A stretch of DNA of 64,000 nucleotides from Alphaproteobacteria bacterium (GTDB taxonomy: Bacteria > Pseudomonadota > Gammaproteobacteria > Burkholderiales > Burkholderiaceae_C), in assembly GCA_030054175.1 (NCBI GenBank), contig JASGCM010000005.1, positions 99,238 to 163,237 on the forward strand, in the 5' to 3' direction. Numbering within the stretch: the stretch's first letter is position 1; the number at the start of each line of letters is the position of its first letter. Shown here one piece after another: positions 16,526-27,421 of the stretch. The position numbers were made by a program, and so were the translations under genes. The notes below the pieces were generated by a model, which was given only the letters and a program-made list of their open reading frames with translations, had not been told where the DNA came from and searched no databases.

Positions 16526-18382
16526 ATGCGTTCTTATGGGCTGAAAAAATGGATGACGGGCTGGTTGCGGGCATTTGCTTTGGCGTGCACCCTGGCTGGG
16601 CCGCAGGCCGCTTGGGCCGCCCATGCCTATGGCCAATTCGGCGACATCGCTTACCCGCCTGACTTTACCCATTTCAAGTATGTGAACCCCAACGCTCCCA
16701 AGGGGGGCGAGATGCGCTTGGTGGCACCCACCCGGGCCTCTAGCTTTGACAAATACAACCCGTTTACCCTGAAGGGCACGGCGCCGCCGGGTCTGGGCCA
16801 TTTGGTGTTCGAGTCTCTGCTGACGGGGACCATGGATGAGCCAACCACCTCGTATGGGTTGCTGGCCGAGGATATCAGCGTGGCGACCGACCGTTTGTCG
16901 GCAACTTTCAGGCTGCATCCTTTGGCTCGTTTTCATGACGGCAGTCCGGTGTTGGCTGCCGATGTCAAGCATTCCTTCGACCAATTGATCAGCCAGCGAG
17001 CTGCGCCGCAGTTCCGCACGATTTATAGCGAAGTCAGACAAGCCGTGGTGTTGAGCGAGAGTGTCGTGCGCTTTGACTTCAAGCGCGTCAATCCCGAGTT
17101 GCCGCTGATTGTGGGCTCAATGCCGGTCTTCTCCAGGCAGTGGGGCGGCGGCAAACCTTTTGACCAGATCGTGACCGACATGCCCATGGCCAGCGGGCCA
17201 TACCGAATTGGCAAGGTTGACTTTGGCCGTGACATCACCTATCAGCGCGACCCGCAGTATTGGGCCCGTGATTTGCCTGTGCGCAAGGGCATGTACAACT
17301 TTGATCGCATCACCTACCGCTTGTACAAGGACAACACGGCTCAACTCGAGGCTTTCAAGGCAGGTGAGTTCGACTTCATTCAGGCCTTCATCGCCCGCGA
17401 GTGGGCCCGGGCTTACAGTGGGCGCGCATTTGATCGGGGTGATTTGGTCAAGCGCGAGTTGCCCCACAGCAATGCGGGCGACTTCCAGGGCTTTTTGCTC
17501 AACACCCGCTTGCCCAAACTGGCCGATTCCCGGGTGCGCGAGGCGCTGGCACTGACCATGGATTACGAATGGATGAACCGGCAGTTGTTCTACAACGCTT
17601 ATACCCGTGTGCGCGGGTATTTTGTCGGCAGCCCCTTTGAGGCCAAGGACCGGCCTGGGCCGGACGAATTGGCATTGCTTGAGCCCTTGCGCTCGCGCCT
17701 GCCCTCGGCGGTCTTTGAGCAAACGGTACCCTTGCCGCCGGTGACGTCCCTGGACCCGCAGTCGGGCCACACCCTGCGCGATCACTTGCGCCGAGCACGC
17801 CAACTGCTGGCCGAGGCCGGTTGGACGTTTCGTGATGGCGCGCTGCGCAACGCCCAAGGGCAGGCCTTCACGCTGGAGTTTTTGGATAACTCGGGCTCGA
17901 TGTCGCGGGTGGTGACGCCCATGGCCAAGAATTTGGAGAAGCTGGGCATCCAGGTCCAAATCCGGGTGGTCGATTTCGCCGTGTTGCAAAAAAGGCTGGA
18001 CGTGTTTGACTTTGAGGTCATCAGCAACCGCACCGTGGGCAGCGAGGCCCCGGGCACCGAATTGATGGAGCGTTTTGGCAGTGTGGCCGCCCGCACAGAA
18101 GGCTCGGGCAACCTGATGGGCGTTTCTGACCCGACGGTCGACGCCTTGTTGCAACTGGTGATTTCGGCCCAGACCCGACCACAACTGACTGCCGCCTTGC
18201 GGGCGTTGGATCGGGTGCTGCGGCATGGGCACTATGCCATTGCGCATTGGTACGGCAGCGTGCACCGGGTGTCTTGGCGCTCCGCGCGCTTCGCGCAACC
18301 CGCCAGTTTGCCCACCTACTATCAACCGGAACCATGGGCAACCTCGACTTGGTGGTCCACTGACGCACCCCAAAGGCCCTGA
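16526..18382 (+). CDS. yejA: Peptide ABC transporter, periplasmic substrate-binding protein (YejA-like)
   Basis: About 618 residues from the ATG at 16526; ATGs at 16508 and 16478 are alternatives, the last overlapping fabI. A signal peptide ends near AGPQAAWA. It is an SBP family 5 protein (AHAYGQFGDIAYPPDFTHF near the mature start, VPNAPKGG-like NPNAPKGGEMRLV). YejABEF imports oligopeptides; in E. coli it takes up microcin C. The downstream permease and ATPase genes confirm a complete system. Confidence 0.88.
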   Translation: MRSYGLKKWMTGWLRAFALACTLAGPQAAWAAHAYGQFGDIAYPPDFTHFKYVNPNAPKGGEMRLVAPTRASSFDKYNPFTLKGTAPPGLGHLVFESLLTGTMDEPTTSYGLLAEDISVATDRLSATFRLHPLARFHDGSPVLAADVKHSFDQLISQRAAPQFRTIYSEVRQAVVLSESVVRFDFKRVNPELPLIVGSMPVFSRQWGGGKPFDQIVTDMPMASGPYRIGKVDFGRDITYQRDPQYWARDLPVRKGMYNFDRITYRLYKDNTAQLEAFKAGEFDFIQAFIAREWARAYSGRAFDRGDLVKRELPHSNAGDFQGFLLNTRLPKLADSRVREALALTMDYEWMNRQLFYNAYTRVRGYFVGSPFEAKDRPGPDELALLEPLRSRLPSAVFEQTVPLPPVTSLDPQSGHTLRDHLRRARQLLAEAGWTFRDGALRNAQGQAFTLEFLDNSGSMSRVVTPMAKNLEKLGIQVQIRVVDFAVLQKRLDVFDFEVISNRTVGSEAPGTELMERFGSVAARTEGSGNLMGVSDPTVDALLQLVISAQTRPQLTAALRALDRVLRHGHYAIAHWYGSVHRVSWRSARFAQPASLPTYYQPEPWATSTWWSTDAPQRP

Positions 18383-18384
18383 CC

Positions 18385-19419
18385 ATGTGGCTCTACATCA
18401 TCAAGCGACTCTTGCTCATGATCCCGACCTTGTTCGGCGTGTTGTTGTTGACCTTTGTGGTGGTGCAATTTGTCCCTGGCGGTCCGGTCGAGCAGATGGT
18501 CGCCCAATTGCAAGGGCGCGACTCGGGCGGCGAGGGCAGTGCCAGCGCTGGCGCGGGTTATCGGGGGCGCCAAGGCGTGGACGCCAAGCGCGTCGAAGAA
18601 ATCAAGGCGTTGTATGGGTTTGACAAACCCGCCACCGAGCGCTTTGGGCAGATGCTGGTGCAGTTTGCCCGCTTCGATTTGGGCCAGAGTTTTTACCAAC
18701 CCAAGTCAGTGTGGGATTTGATTCGAGAGAAATTACCCGTTTCGATCAGCCTGGGTCTGTGGACTTTTTTCCTGAGTTACCTGATATCGGTGCCCCTGGG
18801 TATCGCCAAGGCGGTGCGCAACGGCTCGCGTTTTGACACCCTTAGCAGCCTGGTGGTGCTGGTGGGCTATGCCATACCCGGCTTTGTGCTGGGCGTGGCC
18901 TTGTTGGTGATCTTTGGCGGCCAATTGCAATGGTTCCCTTTGCGCGGGCTGACCTCGAGCGATTGGGACCAGTTGAGTTGGGGCGCCAAGGCGGTGGATT
19001 ACTTGTGGCATATCGCCTTGCCCGTCACAGCCAGTGTGCTGGGGGCATTCGCCGTCACCACCATGCTGACCAAAAACGCCTTTTTGGAAGAAATTCGCAA
19101 GCAGTACGTGATCACCGCCCGAGCCAAGGGTCTGAGCGAGCGGCGCGTTTTGTACCGGCATGTGATGCGCAATGCCCTGATTCCCTTGGTCACGGGTTTT
19201 CCGGCGGCTTTCATCGGGGCTTTTTTCACAGGCTCGCTCTTGATCGAGACCTTGTTCTCGCTCGACGGCTTGGGCTTGTTGAGTTATGAGAGTGTGATGA
19301 AGCGCGACTACCCGGTGGTGCTGGGCACGCTGTATTTGTTCACATTGATCGGCTTGGCCACCAAGCTGATCAGCGACCTGTGCTACGTCTGGGTCGACAC
19401 ACGAGTGAAATTCGACTGA
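18385..19419 (+). CDS. yejB: Peptide ABC transporter permease (YejB-like)
   Basis: 344 residues with six predicted membrane helices, the first at about 9-29 (LLLMIPTLFGVLLLTFVVV). The coupling-helix EAA-like region is near RAKGLSERRVLYRHVMRN. It starts 2 bases after yejA and its stop overlaps the yejE start as TGATG, so one operon is certain in practice. Confidence 0.92.
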   Translation: MWLYIIKRLLLMIPTLFGVLLLTFVVVQFVPGGPVEQMVAQLQGRDSGGEGSASAGAGYRGRQGVDAKRVEEIKALYGFDKPATERFGQMLVQFARFDLGQSFYQPKSVWDLIREKLPVSISLGLWTFFLSYLISVPLGIAKAVRNGSRFDTLSSLVVLVGYAIPGFVLGVALLVIFGGQLQWFPLRGLTSSDWDQLSWGAKAVDYLWHIALPVTASVLGAFAVTTMLTKNAFLEEIRKQYVITARAKGLSERRVLYRHVMRNALIPLVTGFPAAFIGAFFTGSLLIETLFSLDGLGLLSYESVMKRDYPVVLGTLYLFTLIGLATKLISDLCYVWVDTRVKFD

Positions 19420-20465
19420 TGAACGAGTTCAGCCCATCTCCCGCCCGTCGCGCCTGGAGGCGCTTCGCTCAAAACCGCCTGGGATTGGTCAGTCTGTGTC
19501 TGTTCCTGAGCCTCTTTGTGCTCAGTCTGGGGGCCGAGTTGATTTGCAACGACAAGCCTCTGGTGGTGCGCTACCAAGGGCAATGGCATTGGCCCATCGT
19601 TCACAACCCGCCCGAGACGGTGTTTGGCGGCGACTTCGACACGCCCACCGATTACCTCGACCCTTTCATCCGCGAGCAATTCACGCGTGACGGCAATTGG
19701 GGCTGGTTTCCGATCAACCCCTACCACCACACCACCATCAACTACTTTGCCAAAGAGCCCAACCCCTCAGGTCCGTCGGCGGACAACTGGCTGGGCACCG
19801 ATGACCGTGGGCGCGATGTATTGGCGCGCCTGTTGTACGGCTTTCGCATTTCCATCTTGTTCGCGCTGGCTTTGACCTTCACCGGCACGGTCTTGGGTGT
19901 CATCACCGGTGCGATTCAGGGTTACTTTGGTGGTAAGGCCGATTTGGCCATGCAGCGCTTTATCGAGATCTGGAGCGCCATGCCCGAGTTGTATCTGCTG
20001 ATCATTTTTTCGGCAGTGTTCGAGCCCAGCGTGGCCCTGTTGCTGATTTTGCTCAGCCTGTTTGGCTGGATGGGGCTTTCGGACTACGTTCGGGCCGAGT
20101 TTTTGCGCAACCGCCAACTGGACTATGTGCGCGCCGCGCGTGCGCTGGGTTTGAGCCATGGTCAGATCATTTGGCAACATGTGTTGCCCAACAGCCTGAC
20201 CCCGGTGGTGACTTTCCTGCCGTTTCGCATGAGCGCGGCGATTTTGGCGCTGACCAGTCTGGACTTTCTCGGGCTGGGGGTTCCACCCGGCACGCCCAGT
20301 TTGGGTGAAATGCTGGCCCAAGGCAAGAACAACATCGATGCCTGGTGGATCTCCATGTCGACTTTTGCCGTCTTGGTCGTGACTTTGCTTTTACTGACAT
20401 TCATGGGGGATGCCTTGCGCAATGCCCTGGACCCCCGCGTCGCCGACAGTGAGGTGAAGGCATGA
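19419..20465 (+). CDS. yejE: Peptide ABC transporter permease (YejE-like)
   Basis: 348 residues from the ATG at 19419 that overlaps the yejB stop. An N-terminal helix (about 20-40) is followed by a long periplasmic segment and the five-helix DppC-type permease core, with the conserved DDRGRDVLARLLYG and RAARALGLSHGQIIWQHVLP. It forms the channel with YejB. Confidence 0.92.
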   Translation: MNEFSPSPARRAWRRFAQNRLGLVSLCLFLSLFVLSLGAELICNDKPLVVRYQGQWHWPIVHNPPETVFGGDFDTPTDYLDPFIREQFTRDGNWGWFPINPYHHTTINYFAKEPNPSGPSADNWLGTDDRGRDVLARLLYGFRISILFALALTFTGTVLGVITGAIQGYFGGKADLAMQRFIEIWSAMPELYLLIIFSAVFEPSVALLLILLSLFGWMGLSDYVRAEFLRNRQLDYVRAARALGLSHGQIIWQHVLPNSLTPVVTFLPFRMSAAILALTSLDFLGLGVPPGTPSLGEMLAQGKNNIDAWWISMSTFAVLVVTLLLLTFMGDALRNALDPRVADSEVKA

Positions 20466-22045
20466 GCCTTTTGAGCGTGGAGCGTTTGCGCGTGGCCTTT
20501 GCCGGCCGCGAGGTCGTTCACGGGCTCGAGTTCCGCATCGAGCCGGAAGAAAAATTGGCCTTGGTGGGAGAGTCGGGCTCAGGCAAGTCGGTCTCGGCGC
20601 TGAGCTTGTTGCGGCTGGCTCAGGGGGCGGTCGTCAGTGGTCGGGCCCTGTGGCAGGGCGAAGATTTGCTGCGCATGGACTTGCAGCGCTTGCGCGGGGT
20701 GCGTGGCGGCGAGATCGCGATGATCTTCCAAGAGCCCATGACGGCGCTCAACCCGCTGTTTTGCGTGGGCGACCAGATCGCCGAAGTGTTGGAGTTGAAA
20801 CTGGGCATGAGCCGCCAACAAGCTTGGCGTGAGGCGGTTCAGTGGCTGGAGCGAACCGGCTTGCCCGATGCGGCGATCAAGGCCTTGCATTTCCCGCACC
20901 AATTGTCCGGGGGGCAGCGTCAGCGCGCCATGATCGCCATGGCACTGGCCGGACGACCCAAGTTGCTGTTGGCCGACGAGCCTACAACGGCACTGGACGT
21001 GTCCCTGCGTGGCCAGATCATGGAGCTCTTGCGCGAGAGTCAGGCCCGCTATGGTTTGGCCGTGATGTTGATCACCCACGATTTGCCCATGGTGCGACAG
21101 TTCGCACAGCGGGTCTTGGTGATGGAGAAAGGCCATTGCGTGGAGCAGGGCGAGGTCAGCCGGGTGTTGTCTCACCCCGGCCACCCCTACACCCAAAAAT
21201 TGGTCAACAGCCTGCCAGTGCGCGACGTGCGCACCGAGGGTGAGGACGACGTGCTGGCGCGGGCGCATCAATTGACGGTCGACTACCCGGTCAAGCAATC
21301 GGGCTGGCGCGGGTGGTTCCGGACGGGCCGATTCCGCGCCCTCGATGGCATCGATTTTGAAGTGCGTAGAGGTCAAACCCTGGGGGTGGTGGGTGAGTCC
21401 GGATCGGGCAAGTCGACCTTGGCTTTGTCGCTGTTGGGCTTGCTGTCCAGCTCAGGCCATCTCAGTTTGTGGGGCCAAGCCTGGTGCGGGAAACTGGCTG
21501 TGGATTTGACTTTGCGCCGCCGCATTCAGGTGGTCTTTCAAGACCCGTTCTCATCCCTGTCGCCGCGCATGACGGTGGGTGAGATCGTCCAAGAGGGCTT
21601 GAACGTGCACCATCCTGACCTGGGTCCCGAGGTGCGCCAGAGTCGCGTTTTGACTGCGCTGCAAGAAGTTGGCTTGACCGAAACCGAGTTCCCCGGGCTG
21701 TTACAACGCTATCCGCATGAGTTTTCGGGCGGGCAACGCCAGCGTCTGGCCATCGCCCGCGCCTTGGTGGTCGAGCCCGAGGTCTTGGTGCTCGATGAAC
21801 CCACCAGCGCATTGGACGTGTCGATACAATGTCAAATTCTGGAACTTTTGCAGGAATTGCAAAAGCGCAAAGGTCTGGCCTATGTCCTGATCACCCACGA
21901 TTTGGCGGTGGTGCGGGCCATGGCGCACCGGGTCTTGGTGTTGCGCCACGGCAGGGTGATCGAACATGGACCCGCGACCCAGGTGCTGGAGCATCCCGAA
22001 GATCCCTACACCCAGGCGCTGGTGAGTGCATCTTTTCCAGCATAA
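20462..22045 (+). CDS. yejF: Peptide ABC transporter, dual ATP-binding protein (YejF-like)
   Basis: 527 residues with two ABC ATPase domains. First half: Walker A GESGSGKSV, signature LSGGQRQRA, Walker B LLLADEPTTALD. Second half: [36 protein letters not shown]. It energises YejBE transport at the cytoplasmic face. ATGA overlap with yejE. The operon ends here; a promoter for rimP begins 5 bases after the stop. Confidence 0.94.
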   Translation: MSLLSVERLRVAFAGREVVHGLEFRIEPEEKLALVGESGSGKSVSALSLLRLAQGAVVSGRALWQGEDLLRMDLQRLRGVRGGEIAMIFQEPMTALNPLFCVGDQIAEVLELKLGMSRQQAWREAVQWLERTGLPDAAIKALHFPHQLSGGQRQRAMIAMALAGRPKLLLADEPTTALDVSLRGQIMELLRESQARYGLAVMLITHDLPMVRQFAQRVLVMEKGHCVEQGEVSRVLSHPGHPYTQKLVNSLPVRDVRTEGEDDVLARAHQLTVDYPVKQSGWRGWFRTGRFRALDGIDFEVRRGQTLGVVGESGSGKSTLALSLLGLLSSSGHLSLWGQAWCGKLAVDLTLRRRIQVVFQDPFSSLSPRMTVGEIVQEGLNVHHPDLGPEVRQSRVLTALQEVGLTETEFPGLLQRYPHEFSGGQRQRLAIARALVVEPEVLVLDEPTSALDVSIQCQILELLQELQKRKGLAYVLITHDLAVVRAMAHRVLVLRHGRVIEHGPATQVLEHPEDPYTQALVSASFPA

Positions 22046-22049
22046 CCCT

Positions 22050-22078
22050 TTGCAAATCAACCATTTATGGGCTATAAT
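22050..22078 (+). promoter_or_regulatory. Sigma-70 promoter of the rimP-nusA-infB operon
   Basis: TTGCAA (22050-22055), 17-base spacer, TATAAT (22073-22078). Near-consensus, immediately after yejF. Transcription should start near 22085, a few bases before the hairpin at 22092. Confidence 0.75.
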
Positions 22079-22091
22079 GAGGCAAACGACC

Positions 22092-22123
22092 AAACGGGCG
22101 GGTTTCAACCGCCCGTTTTTTTT
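22092..22123 (+). terminator. Intrinsic terminator between yejF and rimP (possible operon attenuator)
   Basis: AAACGGGCGG, loop GTTTCAA, CCGCCCGTTT running into eight T (22116-22123). It ends yejABEF transcripts, but because it lies downstream of the rimP promoter it must also act on rimP operon transcripts. Confidence 0.85.
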
Positions 22124-22142
22124 GGTCTTCCCATATTGACCC

Positions 22143-22715
22143 ATGAGTTTTCAAGAACTGGCCCTGCAAACCGCCCAAAGTCTGGGCTTTGATTTGATCG
22201 AGACCGAGAGATCGGCCGGGGGCGTGTTGCGCGTGACCATCGATTGGCCTTGGCAAGCTGGACAGACCGAGCGTTTTGTTCAAGTGGAAGATTGTGAAAA
22301 GGTCACCCGACAATTGCAGTACGCCCTTGAGGTCGAAGGTGTCGAGTACCGCCGCCTAGAGGTTTCTTCGCCAGGAATCGATCGGCCTTTGCGTGGCGAG
22401 GCTGATTTCCAGCGTTTTACCGGACAGATCATCGACCTGACGTTGAAGGCGCCCATGGGGTCAGCTGCGCAAGGGCTGGTGTCGGCGCAGCGTAAAAAAT
22501 TCAGAGGCCTCTTGCAAGCCGGTGATGGCGAGGGGCAATGGCAGATCAGTTGGCGAGACGAGCCGGCCACCAAGCCTGGGGCTCGGGTCAGCCGAAAAAA
22601 AGAGCCGGCACCTTTGCAGGTGCTGGGTTTCCGTTTGGACGAATTGAGAGAGGCCCGTTTGGCCCCCATCGTCGATTTCAAGGGGCGGCGTACAGCCACC
22701 CCCAACCTGGAGTGA
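22143..22715 (+). CDS. rimP: Ribosome maturation factor RimP
   Basis: 190 residues, somewhat longer than E. coli RimP (about 150) owing to insertions in the C-terminal Sm-like domain, as in other betaproteobacteria. The conserved [20 protein letters not shown] is at about 62-81. RimP assists 30S subunit maturation. It heads the operon and is followed by nusA after 13 bases. Confidence 0.92.
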   Translation: MSFQELALQTAQSLGFDLIETERSAGGVLRVTIDWPWQAGQTERFVQVEDCEKVTRQLQYALEVEGVEYRRLEVSSPGIDRPLRGEADFQRFTGQIIDLTLKAPMGSAAQGLVSAQRKKFRGLLQAGDGEGQWQISWRDEPATKPGARVSRKKEPAPLQVLGFRLDELREARLAPIVDFKGRRTATPNLE

Positions 22716-22728
22716 GCAGGAGCGCATC

Positions 22729-24234
22729 ATGAACCGTGAAATGTTGATGTTGGTGGAAGCCATCGCACGCGAAAAAAATGTGGAGCACGACGTGGTGTTC
22801 GGCGCCGTCGAGGCCGCCTTGGCCCAGGCCACCAAAAAGTTGTTGCAGTCCGACAAAGAAAACCCGGTCCAGGATGCAGACATCCGCGTCGCGATCGATC
22901 GAGACTCGGGCGAGTACGAGACCTTCCGCCGCTGGCTGGTGGTCGACGATGCCGCAGGTTTGCAAAATCCCGATGCCGAAGAAATGTTGATGGACGCTGT
23001 CGAGCGCTTGCCCGACATTCAGGTGGACGAATACATCGAAGAGTCGATCCCCTCGGTGCCTATCGGACGCATCGGTGCCATGGCCGCCAAACAAGTCATC
23101 TTGCAAAAAATCCGTGATGCCGAGCGCGAAATGCTGCTCAATGAATTCATGTCGCGCGGTGACAAGATTTTTGTGGGCGCCGTCAAGCGCATGGACAAGG
23201 GCGACATCATCGTCGAGAGTGGTCGCGTCGAGGGCCGATTGCGTCGGGGCGAAATGATCCCCAAAGAAAATCTTCGCAATGGCGACCGTGTGCGGGCGAT
23301 GATCATGGAGGTTGATGCCACGCTGCGAGGCGCCCCCATCATTCTGTCGCGCTCGGCCCCCGAGTTCATGATCGAGCTGTTCCGACAGGAAGTGCCCGAG
23401 ATAGAGCAAGGCCTGCTCGAGATCAAATCATGCGCCCGTGACCCTGGTTCGCGCGCCAAGATTGCAGTCATCTCTCATGACAAGCGCGTTGACCCCATTG
23501 GCACCTGCGTTGGCGTTCGCGGCACCCGTGTCAATGCGGTCACCAATGAATTGGCCGGTGAGAAGGTCGACATTGTGCTGTGGAGCGAGGATCCGGCCCA
23601 GTTTGTGATTGGCGCCTTGGCTCCGGCCAACGTCAGTTCGATCGTGGTTGATGAAGAAAAACACGCCATGGACGTGGTGGTCGACGAAGAAAACCTGGCC
23701 ATCGCGATTGGCCGTGGCGGTCAAAACGTGCGGTTGGCTTCCATGCTGACCGGCTGGAAGATCAACATCATGGACGCCAACGAGTCGGCCGAGAAGCAGG
23801 CCTCCGAGACCGAGGCCATCCGCCAGTTGTTCATATCGCGACTGGATGTGGATCAAGAAGTTGCTGACATCCTGATCCAAGAGGGATTCACCAGTCTGGA
23901 GGAAGTGGCTTATGTGCCGCTGCAAGAAATGCTGGAGATTGAGAGTTTTGACGAAGATACCGTCAACGAGTTGCGCGCCCGCGCCAAAGACGCTTTGCTG
24001 ACGATGGAAATCGCCCGTGAGGAAAACGTGGAAGAGGCGTCGCAAAACCTGCGCGATCTGGATGTGCTCACGCCCGCCCAGATCGCCAAACTGGCCGAAT
24101 CGGGGATTCACACCCGAGACGATCTGGCGGATCTGGCGATCGACGAGTTGGTCGAAATCACCGGAAACACCGAAGAAGAAGCCAAAGCCATCATTCTCAA
24201 AGCCCGCGAACATTGGTTTGCCGGTCAGGCTTGA
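22729..24234 (+). CDS. nusA: Transcription termination/antitermination factor NusA
   Basis: 501 residues. An N-terminal RNAP-binding domain (about 1-130) precedes S1 ([20 protein letters not shown]), then KH1/KH2 ([28 protein letters not shown]), then two acidic C-terminal repeats ([40 protein letters not shown]). NusA modulates pausing, Rho-dependent termination and rRNA antitermination. In E. coli it autoregulates this operon. Confidence 0.97.
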   Translation: MNREMLMLVEAIAREKNVEHDVVFGAVEAALAQATKKLLQSDKENPVQDADIRVAIDRDSGEYETFRRWLVVDDAAGLQNPDAEEMLMDAVERLPDIQVDEYIEESIPSVPIGRIGAMAAKQVILQKIRDAEREMLLNEFMSRGDKIFVGAVKRMDKGDIIVESGRVEGRLRRGEMIPKENLRNGDRVRAMIMEVDATLRGAPIILSRSAPEFMIELFRQEVPEIEQGLLEIKSCARDPGSRAKIAVISHDKRVDPIGTCVGVRGTRVNAVTNELAGEKVDIVLWSEDPAQFVIGALAPANVSSIVVDEEKHAMDVVVDEENLAIAIGRGGQNVRLASMLTGWKINIMDANESAEKQASETEAIRQLFISRLDVDQEVADILIQEGFTSLEEVAYVPLQEMLEIESFDEDTVNELRARAKDALLTMEIAREENVEEASQNLRDLDVLTPAQIAKLAESGIHTRDDLADLAIDELVEITGNTEEEAKAIILKAREHWFAGQA

Positions 24235-24257
24235 GGTGTCCATAAGGAATCACACGC

Positions 24258-27056
24258 ATGACCCAAACCACCGTCTCCGAGTTCGCCGCCGAACTCAAAA
24301 AACCCACTGATCAGCTCTTGCAGCAATTGCAAGCAGCCGGCGTGTCCAAGCAAGGTGAGAACGATGTTCTCACTGACGCCGACAAACAAAAACTGCTGGG
24401 CTATTTGCAAGCCAGCCACGGCACTGGAACCAGTGAGCGAAAGAAAATCACGCTCACCAAGAAGTCGACCACCGAAATCAAGCAGGCCGACGCCACTGGC
24501 AAGGCCCGCACCATTCAGGTTGAAGTGCGCAAAAAGCGCACCTTCATCCAACGCGATGAGGTCGAGCCCGTGGTGACCCAGCCCGTCGAGGCGGTGGTCC
24601 AATCCTTCATCGACCAGGCCGAATTGGCTCGCCGCGAAGCGGACGCCCGCCGTCAGGCCGAGCTGCTTCGTCGCCAGGAAGAAGAGCTGGCCGAAAAACG
24701 TCGCTTGCGCGAAGAGCAAGAAGCCCAGCGTTTGGCGCAAGCCCAGGCCGAACCTCAGCCTGCGGTGTCTGAAGAGCCCGCCACTGATGCGGCCCGGGTC
24801 CAATCCGAACAACAAGAAGCGGTCCGTATGGCTGTCGAGCAAGAAGCCCAGCAGCGCCAGGCCCAGGCCGCGGCCGTGGCCAAGGAAGAGGCCGATCGGG
24901 CCCTTGACTTGGTAGAGCGTCGACGCAAGGCTCTGGCCGAAGCCGAGGCCATCCGTGCCATGATGAATGCCCCCAAGAAAGTCTTGGTGGCCAAAAAGCC
25001 CCAAGAGCCCCCTGCGTCACCGGCCAAAGGCACGTTACACAAGCCTGCCGGGACCGAGAAAAAGACCGATAAAAAGCCCGCGACTGCGCCTGCCACCGCG
25101 CCCGGCGCAGGCAAGGAAGTCAAAAGCGCGAAGTTGTCTTCGAGTTGGGCCGACGATTCGGCCAAGAAAAAAGAAATCAAGACCCGTGGCGATACGCTGG
25201 CGGGCAGCAACCGCAACAGCTGGCGCAGTGGGCCCAAGGGTCGACGCGGTCGCGATCATCGTGAAGAGTCTCAAACTTCTTCTCAGCCGGCAGAAACAAG
25301 GGTCATCGAGGTACACGTGCCTGAGACCATCACCGTGGCCGAGTTGGCGCACAAGATGGCCGTCAAAGCCTCTGAAGTCATCAAACACCTGATGAAGCTG
25401 GGTCAGATGGTCACCATCAACCAGCCCCTCGACCAAGATACCGCCATGATCGTGGTCGAAGAGATGGGACACAAAGCCATCATCGCCGCGTTGGACGACC
25501 CCGAAGCCTTTACGGAAGAAGAATCCTCTGCGCACCAAGCCGAATCGTTGCCGCGCGCACCGGTGGTCACTGTCATGGGTCACGTCGACCACGGCAAGAC
25601 CTCTTTGCTCGACTACATCCGTCGCGCCAAAGTGGCGGCCGGTGAAGCAGGGGGCATCACGCAGCACATTGGTGCCTATCACGTGGAGACCCCGCGTGGC
25701 GTGGTGACCTTCCTGGATACCCCCGGTCACGAGGCGTTCACCGCCATGCGGGCCCGCGGTGCCAAAGCCACCGACATCGTGATTTTGGTGGTGGCGGCCG
25801 ACGATGGCGTCATGCCGCAGACCCGTGAGGCGATCAAACACGCCAAAGCGGCGGGCGTGCCCATCGTGGTGGCCATGAATAAGATCGACAAGCCCGAGGC
25901 CAACCCCGACCGCCTGAAAAGCGAATTGGTGGCCGAAGAGGTCGTGCCGGAAGATTTCGGCGGCGACTCGCCCTTTGTGCAAGTTTCGGCCAAAACAGGT
26001 CAAGGCATCGACGATTTGCTCGAGCAGGTGCTGTTACAGGCCGAAGTGCTCGAACTCACGGCACCTCAAGACGCCATGGCCAAGGGTCTCGTGATTGAAG
26101 CCCAGTTGGACAAGGGCCGAGGTCCGGTGGCCACCGTGCTGGTGCAATCGGGTACCTTGAAGACCGGCGACGTCGTGCTGATCGGCCAGACCTATGGCCG
26201 TGTGCGTGCCATGCTCGACGAGAACGGTCGCCCGATCAAATCGGCTGGCCCCTCCATTCCGGTGGAAATTCAGGGCTTGGCCGACGTGCCTCTGGCTGGC
26301 GATGATTTCATGGTCTTGGCCGATGAGCGCCGTGCCCGTGAAATTGCGACCTACCGCGCTGGCAAGTTCCGCAACACCAAGCTGGCCCAGCAACAAGCCG
26401 CCAAGCTCGAGAACATGTTCACAGACATGTCCGCCGGCGAGGTCAAGATGCTGCCCATCATCATCAAGGCCGATGTGCAAGGTTCGCAAGAAGCGCTCTC
26501 GGCCTCTTTGCTCAAGCTCTCCAATGACGAGATCAAAGTTCAGGTGGTGTACGCCGCCGTGGGGGGCATCAGCGAAAGCGACATCAACCTGGCCATCGCG
26601 TCCAAGGCCGTGATCATCGGCTTCAATACCCGCGCCGATGCTGGCGCGCGCAAGCTGGCCGAAGGCAACGCCATTGAGATCCGTTACTACAACATCATTT
26701 ACGATGCGGTCGACGAGCTCAAAGCCGCCATGTCGGGCATGCTCACGCCCGACAAAAAAGAAGAGGTCATTGGCAACGCCGAGATCCGTCAGGTATTCCG
26801 CGTCAGCAAGATCGGTTCAATTGCCGGCTGCATGGTCACTTCGGGCGTGGTGCGTCGCTCGGCCAAGTTGCGCTTGCTGCGCGACAACGTGGTCATCTTC
26901 ACTGGCGAGCTCGACAGCCTCAAGCGCTTCAAGGACGATGCGCGCGAAGTCAAGGAAGGCTTCGAGTGTGGCTTGAACATCAAAGGCTACAACGACATCG
27001 TCGAAGGCGATCAGTTGGAGTTCTTCGAGATCAAGGAAGTGGCCCGCTCACTGTGA
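24258..27056 (+). CDS. infB: Translation initiation factor IF-2
   Basis: 932 residues. The N-terminal half is a long Lys/Glu/Ala/Gln-rich, probably coiled or disordered segment; the GTPase domain begins near residue 437 with [14 protein letters not shown], then DTPGHEAF and NKIDKP, followed by the domains binding initiator tRNA. It places fMet-tRNA in the ribosomal P site. A GAATCACACGC leader gives a weak Shine-Dalgarno. The end overlaps rbfA by four bases (GTGA). Confidence 0.97.
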   Translation: MTQTTVSEFAAELKKPTDQLLQQLQAAGVSKQGENDVLTDADKQKLLGYLQASHGTGTSERKKITLTKKSTTEIKQADATGKARTIQVEVRKKRTFIQRDEVEPVVTQPVEAVVQSFIDQAELARREADARRQAELLRRQEEELAEKRRLREEQEAQRLAQAQAEPQPAVSEEPATDAARVQSEQQEAVRMAVEQEAQQRQAQAAAVAKEEADRALDLVERRRKALAEAEAIRAMMNAPKKVLVAKKPQEPPASPAKGTLHKPAGTEKKTDKKPATAPATAPGAGKEVKSAKLSSSWADDSAKKKEIKTRGDTLAGSNRNSWRSGPKGRRGRDHREESQTSSQPAETRVIEVHVPETITVAELAHKMAVKASEVIKHLMKLGQMVTINQPLDQDTAMIVVEEMGHKAIIAALDDPEAFTEEESSAHQAESLPRAPVVTVMGHVDHGKTSLLDYIRRAKVAAGEAGGITQHIGAYHVETPRGVVTFLDTPGHEAFTAMRARGAKATDIVILVVAADDGVMPQTREAIKHAKAAGVPIVVAMNKIDKPEANPDRLKSELVAEEVVPEDFGGDSPFVQVSAKTGQGIDDLLEQVLLQAEVLELTAPQDAMAKGLVIEAQLDKGRGPVATVLVQSGTLKTGDVVLIGQTYGRVRAMLDENGRPIKSAGPSIPVEIQGLADVPLAGDDFMVLADERRAREIATYRAGKFRNTKLAQQQAAKLENMFTDMSAGEVKMLPIIIKADVQGSQEALSASLLKLSNDEIKVQVVYAAVGGISESDINLAIASKAVIIGFNTRADAGARKLAEGNAIEIRYYNIIYDAVDELKAAMSGMLTPDKKEEVIGNAEIRQVFRVSKIGSIAGCMVTSGVVRRSAKLRLLRDNVVIFTGELDSLKRFKDDAREVKEGFECGLNIKGYNDIVEGDQLEFFEIKEVARSL

Positions 27057-27415
27057 GGAAGTCCGCTGCTCCGAACCGTTCGTTTCGAATCGCTGACCAG
27101 ATCCAGCGCGATTTATCCGAGCTGATCGCCCGCGAGGTGAAAGACCCCCGTGTCGGGATGGTCACATTGCAGGCGGTCGAGGTGACACCCGACTATGCCC
27201 ACGCCAAAGTGTTTTTCAGCGTACTCACCGGTGACCCGGCGCAAGCCGGCGAAGGCTTGAACCAGGCAGCAGGTTTTTTGCGCAGTGCCTTGTTCAAACG
27301 TTTGCACATTCACACCGTGCCCACGTTGCACTTTGTGTTCGACCGAACGCCCGAGCGGGCGGCCGATCTCAATGCCTTGATCGCCAAGGCGGTCGCTTCC
27401 CGATCCAAAGAATAA
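27053..27415 (+). CDS. rbfA: 30S ribosome-binding factor RbfA
   Basis: 120 residues if translation begins at the GTG (27053) that overlaps the infB stop; this coupling decides the start because the next upstream frame lies within infB. Features [21 protein letters not shown] and [15 protein letters not shown] are typical. A KH-like factor for late 16S rRNA maturation and cold adaptation. Confidence 0.93.
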   Translation: MRKSAAPNRSFRIADQIQRDLSELIAREVKDPRVGMVTLQAVEVTPDYAHAKVFFSVLTGDPAQAGEGLNQAAGFLRSALFKRLHIHTVPTLHFVFDRTPERAADLNALIAKAVASRSKE

Positions 27416-27421
27416 TTCTCC

